From Euryodendron excelsum (Eukaryota; Streptophyta; Magnoliopsida; Ericales; Pentaphylacaceae), in NCBI GenBank assembly GCA_033060915.1, contig CM065394.1:20353501-20417500 (forward strand): a stretch of DNA of 64,000 bases. The letters are read 5' to 3'. The position numbers were made by a program, and so were the translations under genes. Below, one piece after another: positions 22,400 through 35,153 of this stretch. Below the pieces are notes generated by a model. That model searched no databases. It had not been told where the DNA came from and worked only from the letters and a program-made list of their open reading frames with translations. Positions within the stretch are counted from its first letter, which is position 1. The number at the start of each line of letters is the position of its first letter.

Positions 22400-25215
22400 G
22401 GTTACTATGATGTAGAATTGGGAACCTCATTTGTTGGGTTATGAGAAATGATCATGTCTATAATGACTGGGTATGTGGAACATGTGAATATAAATATCAT
22501 ATACAGATACCCTTATCGACAAATTGGAAAAGTCCTAGTACATAAGAAGTTGTCGGTCAGTGACGACATGATATTGCAAACTGTCTTGAATCTCCCTTCG
22601 ATATACTAACTTGCAATGTGTTGAAATATAAGTTGTGAATGAGGGGAGCACAATGACCACCAGTGTCATTCGTGCAGATGTGAATTGGAGAGATGTCCAG
22701 TTCTACGGTGAACTCTTGTTGTAGGGGATGACGTATCGGCATTGGGAATATTTACTAGAATGCTTACACTTGGGCAGAGTAATTAAAACGCACAGGGTAT
22801 GGATGCATTGGGGCAACGAATGTCTAACCTTTTTAGCCCAAATGAGGATTACTTGGAGGGCCAAAGTAATTTTTAACAATTTTAAGATTTTCATATTCTA
22901 GCTACACCTCACTCAGAATATGCTTCGGGCCAATAGGGGTGCACGGAGGTGGGAGGTCCTAGTGTAAGTATGGATCCTGTGGAACGGTTCGATGGCTTAG
23001 ATGAGATATGGTGACGGGTAAATGAAGATGGTGATGTTCAGTTCGTTGAATCAGACGAAGATGTTGATGTTTTGATGAGAAATGAAGGAAACATTAACTT
23101 CAATGATGACGGACACGAACAAGTGAACATTATTGACTTGAATGACACTCCCGTGCCCTTTTTTATGAACCTGGATGGTGTAGACGATAGTATAACTAGT
23201 CGAAATTTATATAATCGCGGTCCGACATGGTCAAATGCAAATCCGGAGTTTGCAAAAGGGATGATTTTCAAAGATAAGAATGCAATGATTAGTGCATGTA
23301 ACTGGAATCATGTGAAGAAAAACAAACATTATTATGTTGTAGAAACAAACAAAAAAGTATGGAGTACCACCTGCACTCACGATTGCCCGTGGAAACTGCG
23401 TGCGTGTTTGAAGAAAAATCATACTTTCTTTGAGATCACGTAATACCCTGGGCCGTATACCTGTTTACATGGGATGGACAGTTTGGATCACCGCAATCTA
23501 AATTCGACATTCATTGCACGCATGATTATGTCCCAAGTTGCGGTAAGTTGTTATGAGTTTTCAATTTAAACTAAGACATATAAATTTATGTATTCATGCT
23601 CTTCCTTTGTAAAGTTTAAGTATTCTTTTGGATCTTGTGGTGTACAGGAATACCCTGGTTAGAAGATAGCATCCATAGTGAAGAATGGAACAAATAATGT
23701 TGGTTTCACAGTGTCCTATAAGAAAGCATGGCTTAGAAGAACAAAGGCCATTGCGATGGTATTTGGTGATTGGGATTAGTTAAATGAAAAGCTTCCAAGG
23801 TACATGAGAACGTTAGAGTTTAGGAACCCGGACACGACTGTGATTTCACAAACACGTGACATTGGACGAATGGGTGAAGTTGCTCTAGACAGAATATTTT
23901 GAGCATTTCGGCCATGTATTGAAGGCTTCAAGCATTGCCCTCTAGTGATAGGTATCAATGGTACCCGTCTTTACGAAAAATACACAGGAGTTATGTTGAT
24001 TGCTACGGCTAGATTAATGAGGAAAAACATTTTCCCCTTAGCTTTTGCCCTAGTTGAATCAGAAAACTATTATAATTAGGCATGGTTTATCTACAATGTC
24101 AGGCATATTATTATGCTAGTGCAAGAGGGGATCACTTTGATTTTCGATCAACATGCTGCCATATTGAGCGTCGTCAAATGTGAATGGAAAAGACCACGAC
24201 CAGGGCAACCTCCTAGATTCCATAGATATTGCCTTAGACATTTTTGAAGTAATCACCAAACAAAGTTCGGTAATACTAAAGTTAACGATCTTATATGGAA
24301 AGCTGGAAATACCCATCAAGTACGCAAGTTCGATGAGCTAATGGAAGCAGTTAAAAAAATTATGTAAGCCGACGTACAATGAGTTGTGCAGGGAGGACCC
24401 TACGAAATGGACATTGGCACATGATGGAGGTTATCGTTGGAGAGTTACAACCACCACCGATTTAGAGTACTATAACAATGAATTAAGAGGTGCACGAGAC
24501 TTGTCCATAATTGTATGTGTTCAGGTTAGCTTCTATCGCCTGATTAACACTTTTAATAACAAATGAAGGGAAAATGAGCGTGATTCAGCTAAGGGGTTGA
24601 GGTATGTAAGCGAAGTGTAAGACAAGATGGAAGAGTATCAAGCTCGATCAGCGGGTCATCGTGTAACTATCTTCAATTCGTAATGTCATAAATTTTAAAA
24701 AGTGTATATAGTTGTCTTGCCTATTGCTAGAATTCTATACTTCTAAATATGGAATACAATGACCATGTTATTATATTTCAATTACAGGGGTCAGGGTTCC
24801 GCTGAGGTTGTTATAAATCCAGTAGGCATGAAAAGGAATAACAAACATACAATGTCTCTAAATCCTCCGTTATGTGATTGAGAAAAATGGATGATCTATC
24901 ATTATCCTTACTCGCACATGCTTGTAGTGTGCGCAAAATCAGGCAGACAACCATGATACTTAATTGTTTCTGAGTATAGCATGGACGTTTATGCTCTCGT
25001 GTACGAAACAAGTTTTCAACTGATGGTGCACAAGCATTATTGGGTAGCATATGATGGTCCTAAGCTCATACCAGGTCCGAGACATCGACGATAAGTCACA
25101 TCCGAGCGCCCAAATACAAAATGAATCCAGAATGAGATGGACGTCTGTAGAAAATGGCAAACCAATCATTGCAGTATTTGTAATGAATAAGGGCATGATA
25201 GGCACAAATATCTAA
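22400..25215 (+). pseudogene. MULE (MURA-type) transposase, broken
   Basis: This is a DDE transposase relic. The clearest open stretch, 23072-23443, has the N-terminal zinc-binding-like region (FAKGMIFKDKNAMISA, then a CxxDCPWKLRAC stretch). The catalytic core follows at about 23640-24330, with INGTRLYEKYTGV where the family has I-D-G-T, then LIFDQH (second Asp kept) and RYCLRHF. A SWIM-like zinc finger lies at about 24865-24940 and a CCHC-like knuckle at about 25145-25215. Damage: the first catalytic Asp reads Asn (23957-23959), a conserved Trp before the core reads TGA (about 23900), a SWIM Cys reads TGA, and there are several frameshifts. It cannot make an active enzyme. Probable introns were not resolved. 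Confidence 0.8.
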
Positions 25216-25379
25216 ACCGAACTGCCTAAGTTGTGTATTGGAAGGTAGTTAGCCATATGTGATAGTTTATTTGTACATGTATTGAAGATATTACTTAGTT
25301 GTACTTGTATTTGAACTTAATCTTATTTATGCACTGTATTATCTAAATTAAAGAACAGCTTATTAATACCATCCTTCAT

Positions 25380-26170
25380 AGTCTTTTGTCAACAGTCATT
25401 ACGACTTTGCAGAGGGTAATAACATCATCCTTCGCATTCATGGAGTAATCACATCCTTCATATGGCCTGGAAAGAGTAGTCACATCTTTCACAGCTTTTT
25501 GTCAACCTTCACATCCTTTAGTTAAAAGCCTGCACCCTGCGTATGGTAGTCATACCCGTCGTAGCTTTTATTCATCAACTTTCTCATCGTTCATAGCCTT
25601 TAGTCACAACATTCACATAGCCTGTGGAGTTCATAAACTTTTGTCAGCCTTCATAGTCTTTGGTCAAAAGCCTACACCCTGCATAGGGGGGTCATACCTT
25701 TCACAGCCTTTATGCATCAGCATGCACATAGTTCATATCCTTTAGTTACATCCTTCACATGGTCTGCAGAGTTCACAAACTTTTGTCAGCCTTCACAGCC
25801 TTTGGTTAAAAGCTTGCACCCTACGTAGGGTAGTCACACCTTTCACAATCTTTATTCATCAGCATACACATACTTCACAGTTTTTAATCACATCCTTCAC
25901 ATGGCCTACAAAGAGTAGTCACATCGTTCACAGCCTTTAGTCACATCCTGTAGAGTTCACAGCCTTTTGTCAGCCTTCACAGCCTTGGTTCAAATCCCGC
26001 GGCCTGCGTAGAGTAGTCACACCCTTCACAGCCTTGACATGTGAATGGTATCACCAATTGGCATCCAAGGCGAAGTCTCTCACATGTGAATAACATCATG
26101 CTTCACATGTGAATGGTTCCACCAATTGGCATATAAGGCGAAGTCGAAGTCAAAGTCGTTTCCTACTCAC
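25380..26170. repeat. Degenerate tandem repeats around CTTCACAGCCTTT
   Basis: Recurring words include CTTCACAGCCTTT, TAGTCACA, CACATCCTTCACATGGCC and GCCTGCACCCTGCGTA, repeated at irregular spacing. They are followed at about 26035-26150 by two copies of an ACATGTGAATGGT...CACCAATTGGCAT segment. No coding potential is seen. The block lies between the transposase and the second solo LTR. Confidence 0.6.
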
Positions 26171-26392
26171 GAGATGATGTGGTTCACAGGTAACAATTAT
26201 ATCACCCAGCCTTCTATAAAGAGTGGGTCACAATTATACAACTCAAACATGAATTACATAGTAAGTGATATTTTTTAGGCAATGGGTTGACATTGGGTTG
26301 GGTATAATGAGTGGGAGTATCCTTTGGACCCTAATAAATTCTACTCACGTAACACGGTCAACCTAATGTACGATGAGTACCAATACCGTATT

Positions 26393-29300
26393 TGTCGCGC
26401 CCAGATTTTTCGCACTCGAGAAATACACACACAAGCAGGAAAAATACTATACTCTCTCGTTAGAACTCATCCTCCCAGAAGAATGAGTGCGACTAGGTCT
26501 AAATTGAAAATTGCATTGAATAAAGGGCTTTTAAAAAATATTTGGAGTCAGCACTTAACTTGATTAAGGTGAGTTAGGTCACCTAAAAAACTAAGCGCAA
26601 TCCGAAGACTACACTTAGGTTTTTGAAAATGATTTTGAAAATATTACCTCAAGAGAAGGTTTTTAAGAAAACAGGTTGTTTGGCAACCTTTGAAAAATAT
26701 TTAAGCCCTTTTTTGAAAAATAACTCTATTTTGGTCTTCGAAATTAGTGATCCTAGGTTCGGAGGTTGGTTACGTGTAGGGAAGACGCACTAAGCCATCA
26801 CCCTACCCCGCTCTTACAGTACTTACATGTCTATTCACCCTAAATTCACCTATGAGAGTTTTCAACTAACAAATGTTCAATCCTATCCACTTTAGAAAAA
26901 GAATGTTTAAAAACTATCATGATGCATGATATGCAAGTGCAAGAAAAGAAAGTTGGAAAATAAATTTGGAAAGAAATTGATTTGATTTAAAAAGAAATTA
27001 GAAAAGATATATTTGAAATTGAAAAGTTTTACAAATTGGAAATAGAAATTTAGAATTAGAAAAATAGATTATGGAATTGAAAACTTGAAATAGATTATGG
27101 AATTGGAAATTGGAAAGCAGTTATGGAATTGGAGATTTGAAAAAGGTTGTGAAAATAAAAGCTTGAAAAAAGTTGTGACCTCACCCATGAGGGTTGCCTA
27201 AGTATCCTTTTTGAGAAATTAGGTCAGTCGTAGTTCGGACAAGAGTCCGATAGAAAATAGAGGGTATGATTGGAGGAAAGAGATTTTGATTGGAAAAGGA
27301 TTTGATTTGAACTTAGAATAGAATATTGGAATTTGAAATTTGCAATTGAAAGGTTTAGACTTTGATTTGGAAAGATAGAAGTTGGAGGAAAGATTTGGAC
27401 TTATTTTGGAAAGATTAAGGTTTAGGAAACCTAGACTTAGGAAAGATAAGATTTAGAAAGGACTTGAGATTCAAAAAGACTTGACTCAAATGTTGGACTT
27501 GGAAGATTAAGGAAGGATTGGATTTAGGAAAGATTCGAATTGGAAAAGTTTCAAAATAGGAAATTATCGTTTTAGGAAAGTTTCATTTTAGGAAAGGTTT
27601 CGAATTAGGAAAGTTCCGTTTTAGGAAAATTTTGAAATAGGAAAGGTTTTGAAATAGGAAAGGTTTCATTTTAAGAAAGTATTAGAATTGGAAAGTTTTG
27701 AATTTAGAATGTTTTGAAATAGGGAAGTTTTGAAAGTTTTGAGTTTAGAAAGTTTTAAATTTAGAAAGATTTGAAGTTTAAGAAAGTTTAAAATTTTAGA
27801 AGGATTCAAAGTTTGAGTTTTAGAAATTCTTGAAATTAAGAAAGGTTTGAGTTTAAGAAAGATTTGAAGATTTATATTTGGAAACGTATGGTTTAGGAAG
27901 GTATGAGATTAAGAAGGAGTGAATTAGGAAAGGTTTAGATTAGGAAGGATTGGGATTCCTAAAACAAAAGATTGGATTTGGTTTCTAAAACGAGGTGTTT
28001 TGATTTTGTTTTAAAAAACGGAGGATTGGATCTAGTTTCCTAAATGGGAGATTGGATTTGGTTTCCTAAAGGAGAAAATTGGATTTAGCATGGATTTGGA
28101 AAAGAAAGTTTTAGAAACCCTAGATTTGGAAGACTATAGTTTTGATGTAGAAAATAGTTTTTGAAAACTTATGATTTTAGTGTAAAAAGGGAGATTTTGG
28201 AAACCTAGGTTTTAAAGCATGATTGAAAATCATATTTTTGGGAAAGAAAATTAGGGTTTCCTAATTGTTGGCTTTAAGGCTTGACTTGGACTCTAACAAA
28301 AGAGATTTTGGAAAGAAATCCTAGAGAGGAGTTTTTAAAAAGTAAATTTGAATAGAGAGTTTTTGGAAGGGAATTTTTGGAAGGAGATTATTAGAAAGAG
28401 TTTTTAGGAAAAAGATTTAGGGAGCGTTTTTAAAAAGCGGATTTCGAAGAAAGCGTTTTGGAAAGGAATTTTTAGGAAGGAAGTTTTGAAAAATAGATTT
28501 TTGGAGAGAGTTTTTGAAAAAAATTTTGGAAAGGAGATTGGAGAGAGTTTTTAAAAAGTATATAAAATATCTCACTTTCCTAAAACGATTCTAACCATAA
28601 GAAGGTTAGAACCACTTGAGGATAGTGATTTTGAAAACAATAAGGAGTTGAAAATATGGACCATATTGGTCACTTTAAATGTAACACTTTTCTAAAGCAA
28701 ACCTAACCATGAAAAGACTAGAATCACCTTAGGATTGTGATTTTGAAAACAATGTTTGAAAAAGAAGGTTTTGATGCAAGTTTAAAAATAGTTTTGATGC
28801 AAGATTTTGAAAACGAATTTTGGAAGAATGCAAGATTATGATATGCACAATGCAAGTTGGGGTCGTGAACATACAAGGTTAAAGGTTTCACCACATAATC
28901 AAAGGAACCGAACCCACGTGGTCTCCAGTTAGTCTAAAAGAAAGCCCCTAACACAGTGACCCTTCAATAGCCTAATCCTACACATGGACCGGGAAATCCC
29001 TTATTTCAAGCATGCAAAGAAAGGGGGGAAGAAGTTAGGGGATTAAAATAGAAGAAAATCCAAGTGGGTTAGGAGAGAGGAGAGAGGGGGAAGGTGCGTA
29101 AATTTAAAGAGAAAGCCTACCTTGCGTCTTGTTTGTTTTGCTTTGCTTTGCGCGCTTTGCTTTTCTTGCTTTGCTTCAGTCTTCGTCTTGATCTTCGAGA
29201 ACTTCAGTTGGCAGTACATCAACTCTTTAATAGAGGCTTTGAAGGCTAGTGTATAAGTGTATGTGAGTGTATAGGAGGCTAGGGTTTGTGTATGGAGGCT

Positions 29301-30982
29301 AGGGTTTGGAAAACCTAGAGAAGTTAGGGTTTAGAGAGGCTACGAGCTCTGTATATCAAAGAATAGGATTTTTAAATTGAGTTTGCAGACCTCTTTCACA
29401 CTGGAGGAAGCTCTGTATTTATAGACAGAAGAACAACCTGGCGACTGTTACAGTGACGCCAGGCCAAAAAAACCTTTTAGCGCCACTCCAGTCCAAATTT
29501 TAGCTGGACGCCACTACTAGTGGCGCTAGCCACTTAGGAAAGTTTTAAGGTCGGCAAACAATATATCTTCAGAAGATTTGGGCGCCTGTACTAGTGACTA
29601 CCATACAATTTTTAGCCTGGCTTCACTAGGAGTGACTGTGGAAGGTCCGGGAAGGATTTAAGGGATCGAGAATGGCCCAGAAGGCCAGAAGAGGGCAGGA
29701 ACCCTTAAAATAAGGTCCCGGGAGGTAACGGACTTGAAAAAGGATGTCAAGGTTTGTAAGAGGGGTCGACTGGGCCATTAGGGGCAAAACGGTCAACCGG
29801 GCCAGAAAGTTGACAGGACGGACTCGGAATATCCCGAAAGAAGACTCAAGATTTGAAAATATTATTTAGAATGTTCCCAAAGGTTACCGGTTTAATACCC
29901 AGAGCCAGTGTGGTCGGAAAAGGCGACCGGCCCACTAGGGGCAAAACGGTCATTTTGCACCGGGTTTGCCGGAACTAACTCGGAATGATCCGGAAAGATA
30001 ATAAAAGGTTGAGAATACTATAAGAAAAATTCTTGGGAGATTACCAATTTGATACCTAGAGCCGGTGTGATTCCCGGGGCGTTCGGATGCCTAGGGGCAA
30101 AATGGTCATCTTAATCGGAAAGTCTCGGAATTGGCCTGAAACTGACTAGAAGGCATCTGATAATACCGGATTTTTTTTAAAACAATCTTGGAAGGGTGGA
30201 CTTATTGTTCTGAGGACTTAGGTATTTTCTCGAGAAACGTGCCAAAAAATGGCCCTAGGGGCAATTTGGTCATTTTTCATTGAACTGGGCTAGCATGCAC
30301 TAATGTTGACTTGGGTTTTGAGTGTTCTCGCCACTCTGACGGCAGTCCTGTGACATAGCGGTTTGTTAGCAATTCCCTATATCGACCTGTTTATGAGTAT
30401 TTCCGCTACTCTAACAGTTGCGATGTTTGCGAGTACTTCCGCTACTCTGACGGTTTGCGATCATTCCCGAGACTGCCTGATCTCGGGAAGCTGCTAAAGG
30501 GACTTAGCGTTTGAGGAATCAACTTTCTCAGAAGGCGTGCTGAAACGGACATTTCTGCATTGGCGGGCTAGCAGGCACCCAAGGTGGACCGTTCTACCAT
30601 CTCGAGGACTTGGGGTCTCGTCCCGGTCGATGGGTTTGAAGGGACTTACCGTTTCGAAGAAACTTTCTTCGAAAAACGTGCTAGACAGGATAGACTTACC
30701 GTCTCGAGGAATCAACTTTCTCGAGAGAGGGATTGAAATTGGACTTGGAAAAGGGGACTTGCCGTTTTCGAGAAGACGTGCTTACGGGATTGGACCGAAC
30801 AATGCCCACAAGGGCATTTTGGTCATTTTGCCTTTATTCAGGCCCGGCGGGCCCGCGAAGCGGTTTGATTGACGAGATTAGACTTGGAAAGTTGATTTAG
30901 ATTGGAAATATGTCCATATTGACTTGAATATAAGTCGGGACAGACTGTAGACTACCGAGCGATCAAAAATGGGGTGCTTACA
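26393..30982 (-). mobile_element. Solo LTR 2 (4.59 kb), same family as LTR 1, inverted
   Basis: On the minus strand it begins TGTAAGCACCCCATTTTTGATC and ends ATCTGGGCGCGACA, matching LTR 1. Flanks are GTATT (26388-26392) and ATATT (30983-30987), a 4-of-5 target duplication. The order of internal parts mirrors LTR 1: the telobox-like leader, the long TTTCC-type tract (read here as GGAAA) and the GGTAAGTCCC-type promoter repeats. It is about 560 bp shorter, mostly through the low-complexity section. The open frame at 30537-30872 falls inside the LTR and is not a gene. Confidence 0.82.
29408..29424 (-). promoter_or_regulatory. Likely TATA box of solo LTR 2
   Basis: Complement of CTCTGTATTTATAGACAG, at the position mirrored in solo LTR 1. 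Transcription from here would run leftward, toward the transposase relic. Confidence 0.55.
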
Positions 30983-31089
30983 ATATTAAGGAGGCCAAAG
31001 TCTTGGTAAAAGTTTATCTAGGTGTGAATATTCTAATCCCCCATCATAGAGCCATGAATATGCCGATTAATACTCCTTAGTTATTCCAA

Positions 31090-31278
31090 ATGGCGTTGCA
31101 TTGTTTCTGTGAAGAAGTTAATAGAATGACACAGCGTCATCAACGATGGTCATTTATTCAGTTTGTAAATGAGAAGAAGGAAGATGAATTTATGGGTGAA
31201 TGGAAAATATATATGCAAGCCAATAATAAAGAGAAATATCAATCAGACATCGAGATATCTGATGAAGAGAATGTTTAA
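31090..31278 (+). CDS. Short MULE-borne ORF, unknown function
   Basis: A 62-codon open frame ending in an acidic tail, NNKEKYQSDIEISDEENV. The same reading phase continues upstream of the ATG for a few dozen codons until the LTR junction, so the real start may be earlier or interrupted by solo LTR 2. I recognise no domain. The tail resembles that of the minus-strand ORF at 31567-31782. It may be the end of a MULE accessory protein, and expression is unproven. Confidence 0.35.
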   Translation: MALHCFCEEVNRMTQRHQRWSFIQFVNEKKEDEFMGEWKIYMQANNKEKYQSDIEISDEENV

Positions 31279-31566
31279 ACATGGATATGTTTGTAGTTGT
31301 ACTTCATAAATGCCAATTTCTTTGTAACCATCTAAGAAATTGCCTATGTTTCCAAGTGCATTCGTGTACTTTGTATTGTAGTTTGATACAATGAGTGATA
31401 ATACTATGACTAGCAACTTCTCATTACTAAATTCATCATTACAAATGAAAATAGCAGACATGTACGACTACTATGGTCGTAGTAGATAGACAAATTACTT
31501 ACTAAGTAAACATACAAAACAAGAACAAGGGAAAGGTCAATAACATTGCGATGGCCAACTAAATTC

Positions 31567-32002
31567 TCAATCCTTATCTGATATCTCATAGTTTGATACG
31601 TACTTTTCATTGTTTAGAGCCTTGGTGCGCTCTTTGATTATGAGTTGTCTCCCGCTTGCCTTTGCCATCTCAGTGGCAAGTTTGAGCATGAAGTATCGGC
31701 ATCGCTGCATAAGCATTTTATTGCTCTTCGTTTTTATCCTTGCTATTGCTGCTTCGTACTCCTCCATGTTCCACCTATGCATTATTTGACACCTTTCGAG
31801 GGATATTGGCTCCCAAGTTCTGCAGATTTATGACTAGTCACATTTGTTCCTCAACCCTAACAACCCACTCTTGCTGTAGACTAGCATAATAGTCTTTAGG
31901 GTTCGAGTACTTTTCACTCCAGTATTGGTCCCTGAATGGAGGCAACAACCACACGCAAGGGTGTTGGCTACTTGCCAAATTGTAGGGTCCTCTGTTTGCC
32001 AT
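31567..32002 (-). pseudogene. Minus-strand MULE accessory ORF, frame-broken
   Basis: Two consecutive open pieces read leftward. The first starts at an ATG at 32002 (MANRGPYNLASSQ...) and runs 54 codons to TGA at about 31838. The second, 31567-31782, is 71 codons with a charged, helical-looking sequence (EEYEAAIARIKTKSNK) and an acidic end, NNEKYVSNYEISDKD. A stop and a frameshift separate them, so they look like one small protein of about 140 residues now broken. I do not recognise the family. Its last 15 residues resemble the tail of the plus-strand ORF at 31090-31278. Confidence 0.4.
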
Positions 32003-32169
32003 TGTCTAGTCAAGTTTAAAATTTTCATGAGCGAATGGGCCTTCTACCGACTCTTATTTATAGATGGACTACGCCTGAATACTCATACATTTACAAATAT
32101 TTTGTAATGTTGTTTTGCTTTATTATGGACAGTCATATTATTCTATACATGTACTAATACGTGTCATAA

Positions 32170-34790
32170 TGTAGGGCCTATGGATACAACTTTGCTAGGG
32201 CCCGCCGATGGCTTGGTGCTGAGGTTACAGGCCCATTATTGATCCACCTACATATAGGAGCATGGGGTATGCATATGTTAACTTTTTCTATTTGCATGCA
32301 TTTATTTTTTTGTTCATGTATGTGATTTTTAATATACACTACATTTTTCACACAGGATATGGAGGCTCTCCATTGCAGATGTGGATGTGCACATTTGTAT
32401 GATGTAGAGTTACACCCCCGTGTGTTGCATTATGTATTACAGGCAGGATTTTATGGTGTATACAGACTTGGGCCTATCCGTTTGGACCACCACTTGATCA
32501 CTACCTTGGTTGAGCATTGATGGGAGGAGACACACACGTTCCATCTACCTATCAGGGAGGCCGGCATCACATTACAAAATGTTGTCGTACTATTGGGACT
32601 ACTTGTCGATAGGGACCCCATCATATGGTGAGTGGTGCCTACTACAGTTTTGGAGTGCCAGCAGCTTTATGTATAGTCATTTAGGGTTGCCCCAGCCACA
32701 GAGCATTTGGATAAGGGCCGTCTTAGGTTTCATGGCTTTATGAGACATTTCAGATGCTTTCAGAGGATGCTAATGAGGTTACAGTCCAGCGGCACGCACG
32801 TGCCTACATTATGTGCCTGCTTAGGGGGATATTGCTTACATATTACTCTCAAACCCACGTCCAACTGTCATATCTTCCTTTTTTAAAGCACTTTACCCAG
32901 GTAGGGAGATATAGTTGGGGCAATACAGTCCTAGTCATGCTTTACAGGGCTATGTGTTGGGCGGCAAAGTCTAGCGAGAGGCAGATTGTGGGGGCACCAG
33001 TGTTATTACAAGTATTTACTTTGTTATAATTGACAGTGCTTTATAATAATGCATATTTTTTACGAGTTATCTTTTTTACTACAAGTTATTTATTGTGCGA
33101 GTGTCACCCATTTTGTATAGATATAGGCATGTGAGCGCTTTCTATGCATGGCCCTGCGTCGCATGGATGACACTATTGATCGCCAACAACCATTACTTTT
33201 AGGAGGGGTGTAGTTCCATACCGGACCATAGGGAGCCAAGTATGAACGACTGACTTATGATTCTTGTCTACAAATATATACGCATTACTAATAATTTTTA
33301 TATTATGTTTAACATTTATGTCAGGTGGAGATGTAAATATAGTACAGACACTATTTCCGCCCATGTGGTTTGCGTTTGTCGAGACCAGCTGGATTGATTG
33401 AGGCCTGACGAGGTATGTATACAATATCTTCTATTTGTATTTTATATTACTTAATTGTACTATCATTGCTCATAAAATTGGTACTGTCAATGTAAACGCA
33501 TGTAGTTTATCTGGAGGCCTTATGATGCTGTCATTCCTACACTTCCTGCTTATTGCTGGGCAGGGAGCGATGTATGGTTGACTCGGTCCCCTTTATAGTG
33601 CTTCGATTGACTCAGTCCCTTTTATAGTGCTTCGAGATCTTTGAGTTGCATATACCTGATCGTGTCTGCTAGCAGTTTAGGTTCAGACAGGATGTACCTG
33701 AGGAGTGTTTTACCTCGGTTAGGTTACATGCTATAGACAAGCAAGGGAGAGGTGAGACTAATTGGACCGACAGACTCATAGAGTACACGTAGCTGTGGGA
33801 GCATAGGCATGAGCATCTAATAGTTGGGGTTCCTGAGGCTGCAGTCATGCGATATGACTATCCATATATGGTGTGGTACCGTAGTATTACGGCCACTCGT
33901 GGGCAATCCAGCTCACTGTCCTACTACTGGATACCTAGAGGTGCGCTCTACCATAGAGATTGCGGTTAGTACTGCCTTAAAATTTATTTTATTTCACTGT
34001 GAATTCTTAACATCAGATAGTCATAAATACATCCTTTAATTTTGTAGACTTGTCATATCACGTCCATATATCAGCTCGTTGATTGTGCCATTTATGCGTA
34101 TGGCTTGACAAAGGCATTGCAGAATATGTATAAGGCACGAGACCTATGCACCGCATCACTTCATGTATTACGAGAGCAGGAGCATATTGCACGGTCAGTA
34201 GGTCAAGCCGCTCCCCCTCCCGTGCGGCTACACCTCCCAGGATCATAGTTACATTAGATGCCACAGTTGTTCGGTGCTACTAGGCCATACTCATTGCATG
34301 TGACTCCGACGATGCTAGCATACACATATCACAATGAGTCACAAGATGTACCCTCTTTATCATATGCGACTAATTGCGAGGTGAGACCGTGTCGCACTAG
34401 CCCTTGCCATCTTACCTCCCCTATTGCGTATAACCAGGGATCTGGGTACTCGGCACTAGGCGATGACGAGGACTTTGACACATATGTTGACCCATTATTA
34501 GCATCAGGGTAGCATATAAAGACGCCTTTCATGCATATAAAGGGTCGGGTTTTACCTCCCATATAGTCTCAGTATGCACCTCCATATCCACCATCATACC
34601 CAGAGGGCCCATCTTAGGAGGCTCCACAAATCATGTAGGCAGAGCCACAGCTAGAGCCACAACCACAACCACAACCACAGAGACTATGTCAGATCACACG
34701 TGTCTATGAGAGCCGTAGGTCGAGAAGAGATAGAAGACCACCCTGATGTGGCACGGGAGGTCATGTATAGTAGTTGGAGTACTTAGTTTT
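32170..34790 (+). pseudogene. Plant mobile domain (PMD, MAIN/MAIL-like) gene, broken
   Basis: The plant mobile domain ('aminotransferase-like, plant mobile') occurs in MAIN/MAIL proteins and in transposons. An opening exon at about 32170-32275 has GPADGLVLRLQAHY before a likely donor. After an acceptor near 32355 the frame gives HYVLQAGFYGVYRLGPIRLD, then ETHTFHLPIREAGITLQ, all classic PMD signature. A stop (TGA) falls just before WEETHTFH. The middle portion (32754-33010) has VQRHARAYIMCLLRG and YSWGNTVLVMLYRAMC. The C-terminal part (about 33500-33960) has FIWRPYDAVIP and YPYMVWYRSITAR. A proline/glutamine-rich tail follows (about 34560-34690). Several stops and frame changes make it a relic. 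Its place between the transposase and the right MULE end shows the MULE carried it. Confidence 0.75.
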
Positions 34791-34932
34791 TTGTTTTTTT
34801 TTTTTTACACTATAGGGTTTGTTGTGAAAACTTGTTTCGAAGTAATTTCATATTACGATTTTTTGTAAAAAAATATTGTTACAACATAAATAAAGTATAG
34901 TTCATCTAGTATGTCAGCCTTTATTCTTAGTT

Positions 34933-35029
34933 GTCATGTCAATGGTCAAGCCTGGCTTGTCATTAAGTCTTCACTTGAAGTCATGTCAATGGTAAAGCCT
35001 GGCTTGTCCTTAAGTCTTCACGTGAAGCC
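34933..35029. repeat. Two-copy 47-bp tandem repeat
   Basis: GTCATGTCAATGGT(C/A)AAGCC...TTAAGTCTTCAC(T/G)TGAAG occurs twice in a row, at 34933 and 34980. It lies upstream of the short ORF at 35154. Confidence 0.75.
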
Positions 35030-35153
35030 TGCACAAAAGGCTTGTCTTGCAACTCAATAAATTCACGTGAACTTTTTACTCATGCATTGTATCGTATTGT
35101 CTATATATACGTTGTGTAATTATGTGAAGAATTGCTAAATCATACTTCTAAAT

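Noticed and set aside
30537..30872. 111-codon open frame
   Set aside because: It lies inside solo LTR 2 on the strand opposite to its promoter; chance frame in GC-richer LTR sequence.
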